DNA from: Hydrogenophaga sp.
Lineage (GTDB): Bacteria; Pseudomonadota; Gammaproteobacteria; Burkholderiales; Burkholderiaceae_C
Direction of reading: 5' to 3'
NCBI RefSeq assembly: GCF_019635465.1
Contig: NZ_JAHBZK010000006.1
Span: 124,001-188,000, forward strand
DNA length: 64,000 nt
In this document: piece by piece, positions 7,916 through 18,183 of the stretch
Layout of the letters: the number at the start of each line of letters is the position of its first letter
Position numbering within the stretch: position 1 is the stretch's first letter
Program-made: the position numbers and the translations under genes
The notes under the pieces: generated by a model
What the model was told of the DNA's origin: nothing
Database searches by the model: none
The model's input: the letters and a program-made list of their open reading frames with translations, nothing else

Positions 7916-9466
7916 ATGAAGCAACTGGCCCAATTCAAGATCGGTACGCGCCTGACCCTCGGGTTCGGGCTCCTGATCGCGCTGATGATGACCCTGGCCG
8001 TCGTCGGTTACACCCGTACCAAATCCATCGCCAACGACATCGAGCTGATCGTGCACGATCGCTTCGTCAATGTGTCGTTGGCACACCGCATCGAAAACGA
8101 AGTCAACAAGCAGCTGCGCGCCATGCGCACGGCCATGATCGCCCGCGATGCGGCGGTGATCGAGCAGGAATTGCACAAGATGGAGGCCTCGGCCCCGGTC
8201 GCTGCCGATGCGGTGCGCCAGCTGGAGGCCTCGGTTCACAGCCCGCAGGGGCGCGAGTCCCTGGCTGCGCTGGAAACCGCGCGTCAGCGCTTCCGCGAAG
8301 AAGAAGCGCGTGTGGTGAGCATGATCCGCGCGGGCCGGCACGATGAAGCCCGCAACGAACTGCTGCAGATCGTCCTGCCGTTGCAGACCACCTACCTCAA
8401 CGCCATCGAAGCCTTCGGTGAATCGCAGGTCAAACAGATGGAGCAGTTTGGCGCCGAGGCCGCGGCCATGGCGCGCCAGGCCGAAATGTTGGCGGTGGTG
8501 CTGGCGATCACGGCATTGGCGCTGGCGCTGGTGGTGGCCACCGTGCTCACCCGCTCGATCACTGTTCCCATCCACAAGGCCGTTCGCGTGGCGCGCACCG
8601 TGGCCGGCGGCGACCTCACCTCACGCATCGAGCCCCGGGGCCGGGACGAGCTGGCCGAGCTGCTGGGTGCGCTGCGCGACATGAACGAAGGTCTGGTGCG
8701 CATCGTGCGCGAAGTCCGCGACTGCAGCGATTCCATCGCCACCGGCTCGCACCAGATTGCGGTCGGCGGGGTCGACCTGTCGCAGCGCACCGAAGAGCAG
8801 GCCTCCAGCGTGCAACAGACCGCGGCATCGATGGAGCAGATCTCCACCTCGGTTCGCCACAGCGCCGACACCTCACGCACCGCCACCGAACTGGCCCGCA
8901 ACGCCAGCGCCGTGGCCGCGGACGGCGGGCAGGCCATGGCGGGCGTGGTGTCCACCATGGGCGCCATCACCGACAGCTCGCGCCGCATCGCCGACATCAC
9001 CAGCGTGATCGACGGCATTGCGTTCCAGACCAACATCCTGGCGCTCAACGCAGCGGTGGAAGCCGCACGTGCCGGCGAGCATGGCCGCGGCTTCGCGGTG
9101 GTCGCAGGCGAGGTGCGAACCCTGGCCCAGCGCGCCGCCACCGCTGCCAAGGACATCAAGGGCCTGATCGGCGAGAGCCTCGACCGCGTCGAGGCCGGCT
9201 CCCAGCAGGTGGAGCAGGCCGGCGCGACCATGGGCGACATCGTGGCCCAGGCCGGCAAGGTGTCGGAACTCATTGGCGAACTGGGCGCAGGCTTTGAAGA
9301 GCAGTCGCGCGGCATTGGCCAGGTCAACGACGCGGTGGGCCAGATGGACCAGGTGACGCAGCAGAACGCAGCGTTGGTGGAAGAGTCGGCCGCCGCTGCC
9401 GAGAGCCTGCGCCTGCAGGCCAGCCGCCTGACCGAGCTGGTCGGCACCTTCCGCCTCGCGGCCTGA
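7916..9466 (+). CDS. Methyl-accepting chemotaxis protein
   Basis: A 516-aa chemoreceptor. TM1 is about residues 11-31, followed by a helical four-helix-bundle type periplasmic domain of about 160 residues, TM2 about 190-212, a HAMP domain ([21 protein letters not shown]), and the cytoplasmic signalling domain with the conserved hairpin tip ([19 protein letters not shown]). No C-terminal NWETF-type CheR-tethering pentapeptide. The frame is open upstream to 7826, but the ATG at 7916 gives the correct cytoplasmic start. The ligand is unknown. It is convergent with fliR (22-bp gap). Confidence 0.95.
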   Translation: MKQLAQFKIGTRLTLGFGLLIALMMTLAVVGYTRTKSIANDIELIVHDRFVNVSLAHRIENEVNKQLRAMRTAMIARDAAVIEQELHKMEASAPVAADAVRQLEASVHSPQGRESLAALETARQRFREEEARVVSMIRAGRHDEARNELLQIVLPLQTTYLNAIEAFGESQVKQMEQFGAEAAAMARQAEMLAVVLAITALALALVVATVLTRSITVPIHKAVRVARTVAGGDLTSRIEPRGRDELAELLGALRDMNEGLVRIVREVRDCSDSIATGSHQIAVGGVDLSQRTEEQASSVQQTAASMEQISTSVRHSADTSRTATELARNASAVAADGGQAMAGVVSTMGAITDSSRRIADITSVIDGIAFQTNILALNAAVEAARAGEHGRGFAVVAGEVRTLAQRAATAAKDIKGLIGESLDRVEAGSQQVEQAGATMGDIVAQAGKVSELIGELGAGFEEQSRGIGQVNDAVGQMDQVTQQNAALVEESAAAAESLRLQASRLTELVGTFRLAA

Positions 9467-9488
9467 ACGGCCGGTCCTTGGCCGACGG

Positions 9489-10253
9489 TCAGCCGGTGAA
9501 CAGCGCCGTCGCCACGCGCAACAGCGCGGTGATGGGCGTGTCCAGCATCGGCAGCGTGAAGGCAATGCCGATGAGGCCGGCCGACAGCGTGATCGGAAAA
9601 CCGATGGCAAAGGCGTTCATCTGCGGCGCGATGCGCGAGACGAAGCCCAGCACCACGTTGATGAAGATCAGCATGCCGATCAGGGGCAGCGCGATCCACA
9701 GGCCGTAGCGAAACACCACCGTCCCCAGCTCGTGCAGGCGCATGGTGTTGATGGCGTCGAGCGCGCCGCCGCCAATGGGAAAGGTGGTGAAGCTGGCCAC
9801 CACCGCCTGCAGCAGCATCAGGTGGCCACCCATCACGACGAAGAGCAGCATGGTGGTGTTGCCGAAGAAGCGCCCCACGGTGCTGGTCTGTGCGCCCGTG
9901 GTCGGGTCGAAGAAGCCGGCAAAGTTCAGCCCCATCTGCAGGCCCACCAGTTCGCCCGCCAGTTCAACCGCGGCGAACACGATGCGCACCGCCAGCCCGA
10001 TGGCCAGGCCGACGATGACCTGCTGCAGCAGCACCTCCAGTGCGCCCGCGTCGTTGAGGCCCACCACCGGTTGCGTGCCCAGCGTGGCCTGCGCGCACAC
10101 CGCGATCAGAAAGGCCAGCGCCACGCGCGAGCGCATCGGCACCGAGCGCGCCGAGAAGATCGGGGCGCTGGAGAACACCGCCAGGATGCGCACGAACGGC
10201 CACAGCACGGGCGACACCCATGCCATGAGTTGCGCTTCGGTAAAGGTGATCAT
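9489..10253 (-). CDS. fliR: Flagellar type III export gate protein FliR
   Basis: 254 aa, about six membrane segments. Forms the export gate with FliP and FliQ at the centre of the MS ring. Recognisable by FSSAPIFSARSVPMRSRVALAF near the N-terminus and GLQMGLNFAGFFDPTTGAQ in the middle. Last gene of the fliLMNOPQR operon. Confidence 0.97.
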   Translation of the reverse strand: MITFTEAQLMAWVSPVLWPFVRILAVFSSAPIFSARSVPMRSRVALAFLIAVCAQATLGTQPVVGLNDAGALEVLLQQVIVGLAIGLAVRIVFAAVELAGELVGLQMGLNFAGFFDPTTGAQTSTVGRFFGNTTMLLFVVMGGHLMLLQAVVASFTTFPIGGGALDAINTMRLHELGTVVFRYGLWIALPLIGMLIFINVVLGFVSRIAPQMNAFAIGFPITLSAGLIGIAFTLPMLDTPITALLRVATALFTG

Positions 10254-10272
10254 GCGCGGGTGCCGCGCGCCG

Positions 10273-10542
10273 TCAGACGGCGTACTGCGGGATCGACAGG
10301 ATGGTCGTGCGGATGAAATCGACCAGCGTGGTCAGCATCCAGGGCCCGGCGATGGCGAACACCGCGATGGCGGCCACCAGCTTGGGCACGAAGGCCAGTG
10401 TCTGCTCGTGAATCTGCGTGATGGCCTGGATCAGGCTGACCACCAGGCCGACGCCAAGCACGGTGAGCAACACCGGCGCGGCCACCGACAGCAGCAGGAA
10501 GAGCGCGTTCTGGCCAAAGGTGAGGGCGGCTTGGGGTTCCAT
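10273..10542 (-). CDS. fliQ: Flagellar type III export gate protein FliQ
   Basis: 89 aa with two membrane helices (residues about 13-37 and 50-75), the usual FliQ length. The block QAITQIHEQTLAFVPKL is characteristic of the family. Separated from fliP by 7 bp and from fliR by 19 bp. Confidence 0.97.
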   Translation of the reverse strand: MEPQAALTFGQNALFLLLSVAAPVLLTVLGVGLVVSLIQAITQIHEQTLAFVPKLVAAIAVFAIAGPWMLTTLVDFIRTTILSIPQYAV

Positions 10543-10549
10543 GACGGTC

Positions 10550-11368
10550 CTACTGGGCGAAGCTGGCCGCTAAAGAGCCAATGAGGATGTTCCAGCCGTC
10601 CGCAAGCACGAACAGCATCAGCTTGAAGGGCAGGGCCACCAGCACCGGCGAGAGCATCATCATCCCGAGCGACATCAGCACGCTGGCCACCACCATGTCG
10701 ATGACCAGGAAGGGGATGAAGATCATGAAGCCGATCTGGAAGGCGGTCTTGAGTTCGCTGGTCACGAAGGCAGGCACCAGCACCCGGAACGGCGCCTTCT
10801 CGGCGGTGACGTCGGCCGGCAGCTTGGCCAGGTTGGCGAACAGCTCGAAGTCGGACTGACGCGTCTGCTTGAGCATGAAGCTGCGCATCGGCGCTTCGGC
10901 GCGTTCCAGCGCTTGGTCGAAGCTGATCTCGTTGCGCGAATAGGGGGCGTAGGCGTTGCTGTAGACCTGGTCCAGCGTCGGACCCATCACGAACAGCGTG
11001 AGGAACAAGGACAGACCCACGACCACCTGGTTGGGCGGGGCCGACTGCGTGCCCAGCGCCTGGCGCATGAGCGAGAGCACGATGACGATGCGGGTGAAGC
11101 CCGTCATCAGCAGCAGCACCGCCGGCAGGAACGACAGCGCGGTGAAGAACAGCAGCGTCTGGATCGGCACCGAATAGCTGGTGCTGCCCGAACCCTGACC
11201 CACCACCAGCGGCAGCGAGGGGCCTTGCGGCGTGGGCAGCGGTGCGTTCTGCGCCCAGGCGCCGATGGACAACAGGCCCAGCGCCAGGAACAGCGCGAGC
11301 GCGCGCAGCACGGCGCTGTCGATGCACCAATCAGCGCGACGATCGGCGCGACGGTCAGCGCGGCGCAT
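10550..11368 (-). CDS. fliP: Flagellar type III export gate protein FliP
   Basis: 272 aa. Cleavable signal peptide ([18 protein letters not shown]) followed by four membrane segments. Family blocks include [32 protein letters not shown] and [23 protein letters not shown]. The ATG at 11368 overlaps the end of fliO by 14 bp. The first 14 residues are three RADR/RADW repeats encoded by 12-bp DNA repeats, an unusual extension ahead of the signal peptide. Confidence 0.97.
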   Translation of the reverse strand: MRRADRRADRRADWCIDSAVLRALALFLALGLLSIGAWAQNAPLPTPQGPSLPLVVGQGSGSTSYSVPIQTLLFFTALSFLPAVLLLMTGFTRIVIVLSLMRQALGTQSAPPNQVVVGLSLFLTLFVMGPTLDQVYSNAYAPYSRNEISFDQALERAEAPMRSFMLKQTRQSDFELFANLAKLPADVTAEKAPFRVLVPAFVTSELKTAFQIGFMIFIPFLVIDMVVASVLMSLGMMMLSPVLVALPFKLMLFVLADGWNILIGSLAASFAQ

Positions 11369-11720
11369 CGTTCGGGCCCTTCACCAGTTGTTGCGCAAGA
11401 CGGGCCGCGAAGCCACCGGCGGCCACCGGTGCGGCGGGCGCGGCGGTGTCCGCGGGCAGTGCGAGTTGGTGCAGCGTGTTGACGCTACCGGGCGCCACAC
11501 CCAGCACCAGGCAGGTGGCGTCTGCACCCTGGCCCACCTGCAGCGTGACGACACGCTGTTGCGGCCCCAGCGAAACGCTGGACAGCACCTTGAGCGCCGG
11601 GCCCTGCTGACCGGGCACACCCGGCAGACCCGGCATGCGACCGCGCGCCCACTTCAAGGCCCAGGCAATGCCCACCATCAAGGCGAGCAGCACCAGCGCG
11701 GGCCAGGCGTTCTGCAACAT
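11355..11720 (-). CDS. fliO: Flagellar biosynthesis protein FliO
   Basis: 121 aa. One membrane helix near the N-terminus ([19 protein letters not shown]), then a cytoplasmic domain with the FliO pattern [21 protein letters not shown]. FliO helps assemble the FliP ring. It overlaps fliP by 14 bp and is separated from fliN by a copy of the intergenic repeat (11775-11855). Confidence 0.93.
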   Translation of the reverse strand: MLQNAWPALVLLALMVGIAWALKWARGRMPGLPGVPGQQGPALKVLSSVSLGPQQRVVTLQVGQGADATCLVLGVAPGSVNTLHQLALPADTAAPAAPVAAGGFAARLAQQLVKGPNDAPR

Positions 11721-11774
11721 TCAATCGCTCCCTGCTTCTCTTGATGTGTTGGGTGGTGTGCGGGGCTTCGTCCA

Positions 11775-11855
11775 GAGACACCGCGGAACTGGCTTTGCCA
11801 GGCCGCTGGTGTCGCCCCCTCCCAGGGGGGTGGCGCGAAGCGACGCGGGGGGTCG
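11775..11855 (+). repeat. Intergenic structured repeat, copy 1
   Basis: An 80-bp element between fliN and fliO. It has nested stems: outer GACACC/GGTGTC, inner CTGGC-ttt-GCCAG, then CCCCCT/AGGGGG and a short CGCGAAGCG stem. The same layout occurs at 18184, 31451, 33621 and 37038, in both orientations. Confidence 0.85.
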
Positions 11856-12287
11856 TTATTTCCTGCTCAGGCGCTTCATGCGCTCCGAGGGGGTCACGAT
11901 GTCGGTCAGGCGGATGCCGAACTTGTCGTTGACCACCACCACCTCGCCTTGCGCGATGAGGTAGCCGTTGACCAGCACGTCCATGGGCTCACCGGCCAGC
12001 GCGTCGAGTTCGACGATGGAGCCCTGGGCCAGCTGCAGGATGTACTTGATCGGCACGCGCGTGCGGCCCAGTTCCACGGAGAGCTGCACCGGGATGTCCA
12101 GCACCATCTGGATGTCTTGCGACGGGGCGCCGGCACTGCCCGCGCCGCCCGCGCCGGCATGCACCGGCGTGTGGTCGGCGTCGAAGGCGGGCGCGCCCTC
12201 GTTGGGGTCGACGGTGGCGGACTGCTCTTCGAGGGCTTGCGCCCATTCGTCGGCGATGGCGTCCTGGTTCGGTGCGTCGGTAGACAT
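11856..12287 (-). CDS. fliN: Flagellar motor switch protein FliN
   Basis: 143 aa. C-terminal SpoA domain of the C-ring (about residues 60-140) with VQLSVELGRTRVPIKYILQLAQGSIVELD and GYLIAQGEVVVVNDKFGIRLTDIV. The N-terminal 55 residues are acidic and Gly/Ala-rich. FliN forms the base of the switch with FliM and binds FliH. 37 bp after fliM. Confidence 0.97.
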   Translation of the reverse strand: MSTDAPNQDAIADEWAQALEEQSATVDPNEGAPAFDADHTPVHAGAGGAGSAGAPSQDIQMVLDIPVQLSVELGRTRVPIKYILQLAQGSIVELDALAGEPMDVLVNGYLIAQGEVVVVNDKFGIRLTDIVTPSERMKRLSRK

Positions 12288-12324
12288 GGTCGTTTCTCCT
12301 GGAGAAAGCGTTCGTGTGTTGGGG

Positions 12325-13329
12325 TCAGAGGTCGGGGTTGTTGCCCAACCAGTTCAGGTCGGCGCCGCGCAGGCTGCGGTCAACACGCAGGGCGTACTTG
12401 CCCTTGTGCGTGCCGTACTGGCATTCAAAGACGGGCACCCCGTCGACGTGCGTGGTGATGGTGGGCGCGCGGTCGAGCTCGATGAAGTCGCCGACCTGCA
12501 TGGCCAGCAGCTGCTCCACCGTGGCCTCGGTCTTGGCGAGTTCGGCCACCATGGTCACTTCGGCGGCCTGGATCTCGTGGCTGAGCAGCTTGACCCAGCG
12601 GCGGTCGACCTCGATGGCGTCGCCCTGCACGCTGGAATACAGCACGTCGCGGATCGGCTCCAGCGTGGCGTAGGGAATGCAGATGTGCAGCGAGCCGGTG
12701 AGGTCGCCGATCTCCAGCGTGAAGCTGGTGGAGACCACGATCTCGCTCGGCGTGGCGATGGTGGCGAACTGCGGCTGCATCTCCGAGCGCTGGTAGGCCA
12801 GTTCGATCGGGTAGACGCCGCGCCAGGCTTTCTTGTATTCCTCGGCGATGACCTCGACCAGGCGGTTGATCACGCGTTGCTCGGTGGGCGAGAAATCGCG
12901 GCCTTCGATGCGGGTGTGGAACTTGCCGTTGCCGCCGAACAGGCTGTCGATCACGCCGAACAGCAGCGTGGGCTCGCACACCACCAGGCCGTTGCCGCGC
13001 AGCGGGCGGATGGCCATGATGTTGAAGTTGGTGGGCACCACCAGCTCGCGCAGGAAGGCGCTGTACTTTTGCACCTGCACGCCGCCGACCGAGATCTCCG
13101 GGCTGCGGCGGATGAAGTTGAACAGGCCGAGGCGCAGGTTGCGCGAGAAGCGCTCGTTGACGATCTCCATCGTGGGCATGCGCCCACGAACAATGCGTTC
13201 CTGGCTGGAGAGGTTGTAGTTGCGGATGCCGCCTTCGGGCACCTCGTCCTTGGCGAGCTTCTGGCTCTCGCCCGTCACGCCTTCCAGGAGGGCGTCGACT
13301 TCTTCCTGTGAGAGAAACGAATCGGACAT
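12325..13329 (-). CDS. fliM: Flagellar motor switch protein FliM
   Basis: 334 aa. The N-terminal EIDALL-type CheY-binding segment reads LSQEEVDALLEGV; then the FliM middle domain (RIVRGRMPTMEIVNERFSRNLRLGLFNFIRR) and the C-terminal SpoA domain (VDRRWVKLLSHEIQAAEVTMVAELAKTEATVEQLLAMQVGDFIEL). CheY-P binds here to switch rotation. 24 bp after fliL. Confidence 0.98.
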   Translation of the reverse strand: MSDSFLSQEEVDALLEGVTGESQKLAKDEVPEGGIRNYNLSSQERIVRGRMPTMEIVNERFSRNLRLGLFNFIRRSPEISVGGVQVQKYSAFLRELVVPTNFNIMAIRPLRGNGLVVCEPTLLFGVIDSLFGGNGKFHTRIEGRDFSPTEQRVINRLVEVIAEEYKKAWRGVYPIELAYQRSEMQPQFATIATPSEIVVSTSFTLEIGDLTGSLHICIPYATLEPIRDVLYSSVQGDAIEVDRRWVKLLSHEIQAAEVTMVAELAKTEATVEQLLAMQVGDFIELDRAPTITTHVDGVPVFECQYGTHKGKYALRVDRSLRGADLNWLGNNPDL

Positions 13330-13353
13330 GGCCTCGTTACCTCGTGTGCGTTG

Positions 13354-13932
13354 TCACTGCACGATGAAGCTGGAGAAGAGCACGGCCTGCACCGGGTTGG
13401 GCGGTGTACGGCGCTTCTTCTTTTTCTTGCCGTCTTCTTCGTCCGCGTGCGGATCGTCCACCTCGTAGCCCATGGTCTCGGAGACGGCGGCAATGATGTC
13501 CTTGTTGAGCTTTTCCTTGCCCTCGCCACTGAGCACCTCTTCGCTGGTGCGCTTGGACAGCAGCATCAGCACCTGGCTGCGCACGCTGGGCATGAAGGCT
13601 TTGACGGCGTCGCCGGTGGCGGCGTCCTGCAACTGCAGTGTCAGACCGATCTGGATGTAGCGGTTGCCACCGGGGTCGGCCAGGTTGACCACCATGTTCT
13701 CCAGCGGCAGGAAGGTGGGCGCGTGCTTGGGGTCGACGTGCTTGACCTCGGCGGGGTGGTCTTCCTCGTCGGCGTATTCGTCGTCGGCGGTGTTCTTCTT
13801 CAGGATGAACAGCGCACCGCCCGCGCCGGCGATGGCCAGCACCAGCACGCCGATGATCACGAACAGCAGCTTCTTGCCCTTCTTCTTCGGGGCGGCATCG
13901 GCGGTATCGGCGGTGGCGGCAGCGGCGGACAT
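13354..13932 (-). CDS. fliL: Flagellar basal body-associated protein FliL
   Basis: 192 aa. Ala-rich start, basic stretch KKKGKK, one membrane helix (LLFVIIGVLVLAIAGAGGALFIL), then the periplasmic stomatin-like FliL domain (PLENMVVNLADPGGNRYIQIGLTLQL). FliL supports stator function. A Lys/Arg-rich segment (EEDGKKKKKRRTPP) precedes the final strand. First gene of the fliLMNOPQR operon; an FlhDC-like operator is at 14016-14044 and a -10 at 13984-13989. Confidence 0.95.
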   Translation of the reverse strand: MSAAAATADTADAAPKKKGKKLLFVIIGVLVLAIAGAGGALFILKKNTADDEYADEEDHPAEVKHVDPKHAPTFLPLENMVVNLADPGGNRYIQIGLTLQLQDAATGDAVKAFMPSVRSQVLMLLSKRTSEEVLSGEGKEKLNKDIIAAVSETMGYEVDDPHADEEDGKKKKKRRTPPNPVQAVLFSSFIVQ

Positions 13933-13983
13933 GGGCTTCCCCTATCGGTGGCGCACGCCCACATGGCGTGCAACATGAAAGGG

Positions 13984-13989
13984 ATTGTG
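13984..13989 (-). promoter_or_regulatory. -10 hexamer of the fliL operon
   Basis: CACAAT on the minus strand, 51 bp upstream of the fliL ATG. Its centre is 43.5 bp from the centre of the palindrome at 14016-14044, the same spacing as at fliE, fliF, flgA, flgB and flgF. Confidence 0.55.
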
Positions 13990-14015
13990 GGAGTCACCCC
14001 CCACCGCCGTTCGCT

Positions 14016-14044
14016 GGAAAAGCGCGGGAAAACGCGCTTATTCC
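14016..14044. promoter_or_regulatory. FlhD4C2-like operator upstream of fliL
   Basis: Inverted repeat GGAAAAGCGC-N8-GCGCTTATTCC. Both half-sites fit GRAAWAGSSG. It lies between the fliK stop and fliL. A longer perfect 10-bp palindrome (AGCGCGGGAA/TTCCCGCGCT, 14021-14050) overlaps it. Confidence 0.6.
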
Positions 14045-14060
14045 CGCGCTCGGAACGCGC

Positions 14061-15410
14061 TCAGATGAAGAGGTCCAGCCCGCCGCTGGTGGCCGATCGG
14101 GCGGCCGGTGCCCGGGGCGCCGGGGTGGCGGCCGGGCTTTCGTCGGCGCCGCGGCGGATGGTCGGTGCCGGTTGGGCGACAGACGCGTCGCGCTGGCGTT
14201 CCTGTTGCTGCTGGGCACCCACCGACACCTCGCCGAGTTGCAGGCCGCCTTGCTGCAGCCGCTCGCCGAGCGCGGCCTGCGCCTGCTCGCGCAGGGCGTC
14301 GCGGGTGCCGGCGTCGTCGGTGCGGATGTCCAGGCGCAGTTCGTCGCCGCGCAGGGCGAGCTGGATGTCGATGGCCTGGGCGGCTTCCTCGCCCACGCGC
14401 AGGCTGGCGTGGCGCAGGCCGTGTGCGCCGGCCCAGTGCTGCACGTCCACGCTGTCGGGGTCGTTGACGTTGGCGTTGTAGGGGTCGTTGGACGGGTTGC
14501 TGTCGTCGTGCGCGCCAGCGCCGTGCTGTGACCCGCCGCTGTCGCTGCCCATGCCGCCGGACAGATCGCCAGAGAGGTCGCCCGACAGGCCGCCCGATGA
14601 CGTGCCATCACTGCTGGCGCTGACCGCGCCGAGGGCGCTGTGCCGGGCTTCGCCCGGTCGCAGCTCCTCGCCTTGTCGCACCTCGTCGGCCATGGCCTGG
14701 GCACGGGCCGCCATGGCGGCGCCATGCGGGCTGGTGGTGGTCTGCGCGAAGCGGGCGTCCATGGTCACGGTGCTGCGCACCGAGGTCGCCACCGGGGCGG
14801 CGTCACTGCTTGGGGCACCGCGCGTCCAGCGCATGGCGGGCAGGTCGTTGGCGCCGGCAACGCCGCGTGGGGTCGCGGAGGCGGCGGCACCGGGGGCGGC
14901 GGTCTGGGCCGCGCGGGTGGCCGCGACCTGCCAGCTCACGCTGTTGCCGCGCACCGGCGTGGCCGGGGTGCTGTTGGCCAGGGCATCGGGGGCCTTGGCG
15001 GTGGGGGTGTCCGTTCGCGGTTCGTCGTGCGCCAGGTCCAGCGCCTGGGCGTCGGTGGCGGGCACGTCCTTGGCGTCTTTGCCTGCCTTGGTAACAGTTG
15101 TGGGGTCGCTCGGCGTCGCGTCCGATGTGGGCTTGGTCAGACCGGGGGCCTGCCACATCAACAGGGCGGCCAGTGGGTTGTCGGTCGGGGCGCTGGCGTC
15201 GTCGTCCTGGGCATCGGTGCTGGCGAGCACGGTGTCACCGGGCTCCGAGCCGTCCACCGGCGCGGCATCGGCCGCCAGGGCCAGCAGGGTCGAGAACAGG
15301 TCGGCCGGCCCCTGCCGCTTCTCGTGCGGGTTGGCCTGGGCAGGGCGGGCCTGGCCGGCGGCGTTGGCGTGGCTGGGCGCGCTGGAGGAGGGGGTGGCGG
15401 ACGTGGTCAT
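14061..15410 (-). CDS. fliK: Flagellar hook-length control protein FliK
   Basis: 449 aa. Low-complexity Ala/Thr/Asp-rich N-terminal two thirds with a short Gly-Ser-Asp repeat (SGGLSGDLSGDLSGG), then the C-terminal Flg_hook domain (about residues 330-405: HASLRVGEEAAQAIDIQLALRG, with GDELRLDIRTDDAGTRDAL) that switches export specificity. The protein ends GGLDLFI. The ATG overlaps the fliJ stop (ATGA). Last gene of the fliFGHIJK operon. Confidence 0.93.
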   Translation of the reverse strand: MTTSATPSSSAPSHANAAGQARPAQANPHEKRQGPADLFSTLLALAADAAPVDGSEPGDTVLASTDAQDDDASAPTDNPLAALLMWQAPGLTKPTSDATPSDPTTVTKAGKDAKDVPATDAQALDLAHDEPRTDTPTAKAPDALANSTPATPVRGNSVSWQVAATRAAQTAAPGAAASATPRGVAGANDLPAMRWTRGAPSSDAAPVATSVRSTVTMDARFAQTTTSPHGAAMAARAQAMADEVRQGEELRPGEARHSALGAVSASSDGTSSGGLSGDLSGDLSGGMGSDSGGSQHGAGAHDDSNPSNDPYNANVNDPDSVDVQHWAGAHGLRHASLRVGEEAAQAIDIQLALRGDELRLDIRTDDAGTRDALREQAQAALGERLQQGGLQLGEVSVGAQQQQERQRDASVAQPAPTIRRGADESPAATPAPRAPAARSATSGGLDLFI

Positions 15411-15883
15411 GAGGACATCGGTTGAAAACTGCTGTCGTTGTCGAGACGGCGGCGGTGGGCGTTCTGGGCCATCTCGTCGGTGTGCTTCTGGTCGCGCCGT
15501 TGCAGCTGCTGCAGCCAGGTCTGCATCTGGCGCGCGGCGACCTTGCGCAGGCTGGCCAGTTCGCGCTCGGCTTCGATCACGATGCTTTGTGCCTGTTCGA
15601 CCTGCTGCACGCGCTCACTCAGCACGTTGTGCTGGAAGGCGATGGCGTGGTCGAGCTTGGCCATGAACTGGCGGTGGTGCATGAGCAGCGCCACGTCGAC
15701 ACCGCTGGCACCACGCTCGCTCCAGCGGCGCTCGGCCTCGCCCACATAGCCGGTGAGCTGGTCCATCTGGGCCTGCGCCTGCTGGTGCTCGCCGCGCAGG
15801 CGCGCGAGCTGACCCAGGGCTTCGTCGCGCCGGCGCTCGGCCAGCTCGATGACTTTGTTCAGTTGCTGGGCCGGCGCGCTCAT
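15407..15883 (-). CDS. fliJ: Flagellar export chaperone FliJ
   Basis: 158 aa, almost entirely coiled coil, the form expected of the FliJ stalk inside the FliI ring. It overlaps both fliI (15880-15883) and fliK (15407-15410) by ATGA, implying translational coupling. Confidence 0.93.
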   Translation of the reverse strand: MSAPAQQLNKVIELAERRRDEALGQLARLRGEHQQAQAQMDQLTGYVGEAERRWSERGASGVDVALLMHHRQFMAKLDHAIAFQHNVLSERVQQVEQAQSIVIEAERELASLRKVAARQMQTWLQQLQRRDQKHTDEMAQNAHRRRLDNDSSFQPMSS

Positions 15884-17385
15884 GCATTGCCCTCATAGGG
15901 GTTGTGCTGCGTGCGGCCGCCGCGCGTGGACGACTGCGGCTGGGCGTGGCCGCTGCCGGGCTGGCCGGGCTTGTCCTCCTTGAGGGCGGTCTGCAGCGCA
16001 CGCAGGCTGTCGCTCAATGGGGCAGCTTCGTTCATGTCCTGCATCAGGAAACGTTGCAAGGCGGGATAGAGCACGATGGCGCGATCGGTCTCCGGGTCGC
16101 TGCCGGCCACGTAGGCACCGAGCTGGATCAGGTCGCGGCTCTTCTGGTAGCGCGAGTAGTTCGCGCGGAACTTGCGGGCCAGCTCCAGGTGACGGGGGCC
16201 GGCGACGTTGTGCATCACCCGCGAGGCCGAAGCCTCGACGTCGATGGCGGGGTAGTGACCCGATTCGGCCAGCGCCCGCGACAGCACGATGTGGCCGTCC
16301 AGGATGGCGCGCGCGGCGTCGGCGATCGGGTCCTGCTGGTCGTCGCCTTCGCTGAGCACGGTGTAGAACGCGGTGATCGAGCCACGGCCGTTGAGCCCGT
16401 TGCCGCTGCGCTCGACCAGCTGCGGCAGCTTGGCGAAACACGATGGCGGGTAGCCTTTGGTGGCGGGCGGCTCGCCAATGGCCAGGGCGATTTCACGCTG
16501 CGCCATGGCGTAGCGGGTGAGCGAATCCATCAGCAGCAGCACGTGCAGGCCTTCGTCGCGAAAGCTCTCGGCCACGGCGGTGGCGTAGCTGGCGCCCTGC
16601 ATGCGCACCAGCGGCGGCGCGTCGGCGGGGGCGGCCACCACCACCGAGCGGCGCCGGCCTTCCTCGCCCAGGATGTCTTCGATGAATTCCTTGACCTCGC
16701 GGCCGCGTTCACCGATCAGGCCGACCACGATGACATCGGCCTTGGTGTAGCGCGCCATCATGCCCAGCAGCACGCTCTTGCCCACGCCGGAGCCGGCGAA
16801 CAGGCCCAGCCGTTGACCGCGGCCGACGGTGAGCAAAGCGTTGATCGAGCGCACACCGGTGTCCAGCGATTCGCGCACCGGGTCGCGGTCCATGGCGTTG
16901 AGCGGCGCGCGCTCCAGCGGCGCCACGCGCACATTGCGCAGCGGTCCCTGGTGGTCCAGCGGCTGGCCGTGGGCGTCGACCACGCGGCCGAGCAGCCCGC
17001 GCCCCATGGGCAGGCTGAGCACGCTGCGGTCGGATGGCGAGGGCGGCGGGTTGGCGTGGCCCACGCGCGGCACGGTGCGGTAGGGCGGCAGCGGCGTCAC
17101 GCTGGCGCCGCTGGCCAGGCCATGCACGTCGCCGGCCGGCATGAGAAAGGCGCGGTCCTTGGAAAAGCCCACCACCTCGGCCAGCACCGGCGCCTTGTGG
17201 CCGTTGTCGATCAGGCATTGCGAGCCCACCGGCACACGCAGGCCCACGGCCTCGAGCACCAGGCCGGCGAGTTTGGTCAGTGTGCCGCGCACCTCCAGCG
17301 GCGTGGCGACCTTGGCGCTGGTGCGCAGGTCGTCCATGAAATGGCCCCAGCGGCTGGGGGTGTCGTCGAAGGTGCTGTCGGGCAT
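15880..17385 (-). CDS. fliI: Flagellum-specific ATPase FliI
   Basis: 501 aa from the ATG at 17385. The open frame goes further upstream, but this start gives the normal FliI N-terminus. Walker A GSGVGKS (residues 198-204), the signature [19 protein letters not shown], Walker [12 protein letters not shown]. FliI powers chaperone release and export together with FliH and FliJ. The start is 47 bp after fliH. Confidence 0.97.
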   Translation of the reverse strand: MPDSTFDDTPSRWGHFMDDLRTSAKVATPLEVRGTLTKLAGLVLEAVGLRVPVGSQCLIDNGHKAPVLAEVVGFSKDRAFLMPAGDVHGLASGASVTPLPPYRTVPRVGHANPPPSPSDRSVLSLPMGRGLLGRVVDAHGQPLDHQGPLRNVRVAPLERAPLNAMDRDPVRESLDTGVRSINALLTVGRGQRLGLFAGSGVGKSVLLGMMARYTKADVIVVGLIGERGREVKEFIEDILGEEGRRRSVVVAAPADAPPLVRMQGASYATAVAESFRDEGLHVLLLMDSLTRYAMAQREIALAIGEPPATKGYPPSCFAKLPQLVERSGNGLNGRGSITAFYTVLSEGDDQQDPIADAARAILDGHIVLSRALAESGHYPAIDVEASASRVMHNVAGPRHLELARKFRANYSRYQKSRDLIQLGAYVAGSDPETDRAIVLYPALQRFLMQDMNEAAPLSDSLRALQTALKEDKPGQPGSGHAQPQSSTRGGRTQHNPYEGNA

Positions 17386-17432
17386 GTCCGTGGGGCGTTT
17401 GGCGTTGGGCGTTGTGCGTAAGTCGTCCGAGA

Positions 17433-18131
17433 TCAAACCTCGGCGTCGGCGGGGTTGAAGGGCGTGTTCAGGCCCAGGTTGCCGATGGCGCGCAGCCAGC
17501 GTTTCTCGACCGTGGCGTCGACCGAGTTGGTGCGCGCCTCGACCAGGCAACCGCCCGGGGTGATCGTCGGGTCGGCCTCGAATTCCGGTGGGTTGTCGCC
17601 CAGGGTCTCGAGCAGGGCGCCCTTCATCAACGCCAGATCGGCCGGGTGCATGCGCACGGTGGCGGGCGCACCGTCGTCGATCAGCTGGCCCAGCGCCTCG
17701 TGCACCACGGGCAGCAGGTGCATGGGTTGTTGCGAAAGTTCCTGGCGCAGCACCTGGCGCGCCAGGTCGCAGGCCAGCTCAAGGATGTGGCGCGAGATTT
17801 CCTGCTCGTTGTGCTTGAGGTGATCGCGGGTGTTGCGCAGCAGCTGCGCCATGCGCACCGCGGTCTCTTCGGCGGTGCGGCGCATGGTGGCCTCCATGGC
17901 GTCGCGCACCGATTGGGCGCCGGCGTCGTGGCCGTGCTGGAAGCCTTCGTTGTAGGCACTCTGGCGCACGTCGTCCATGTGCGCGGCCGCCGCGGAGAGC
18001 GTCTCTTCGGTCGGCAGACTGGGCGTGTTGTCGCTGCCGTCGACGGCGGCGAACTGCCAGGCCGCCACGCCGTCGATCTCCTCGCGCGGGATGAAGCGCG
18101 AGTACGGGTCGTTCTTGGGTCGCTGACTCAT
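17433..18131 (-). CDS. fliH: Flagellar assembly protein FliH
   Basis: 232 aa from the ATG at 18131, chosen over one at 18149 because GGGAG lies about 10 nt upstream. It begins [18 protein letters not shown]; the Trp/aromatic-rich N-terminus docks on FliN and FlhA. A central coiled coil follows and a C-terminal V/A-ATPase stator-like domain ([26 protein letters not shown]). FliH regulates FliI. Confidence 0.94.
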   Translation of the reverse strand: MSQRPKNDPYSRFIPREEIDGVAAWQFAAVDGSDNTPSLPTEETLSAAAAHMDDVRQSAYNEGFQHGHDAGAQSVRDAMEATMRRTAEETAVRMAQLLRNTRDHLKHNEQEISRHILELACDLARQVLRQELSQQPMHLLPVVHEALGQLIDDGAPATVRMHPADLALMKGALLETLGDNPPEFEADPTITPGGCLVEARTNSVDATVEKRWLRAIGNLGLNTPFNPADAEV

Positions 18132-18183
18132 TGAGGGATCTCCCGCCAATCACCTGAGCAGATGGAGGGCATGGGTCGAAGCG

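Noticed and set aside
9467-9488. Possible bidirectional terminator between the chemoreceptor gene and fliR
   Set aside because: GGCCG repeats occur but no stable hairpin with a T-run could be drawn in the 22-bp gap.
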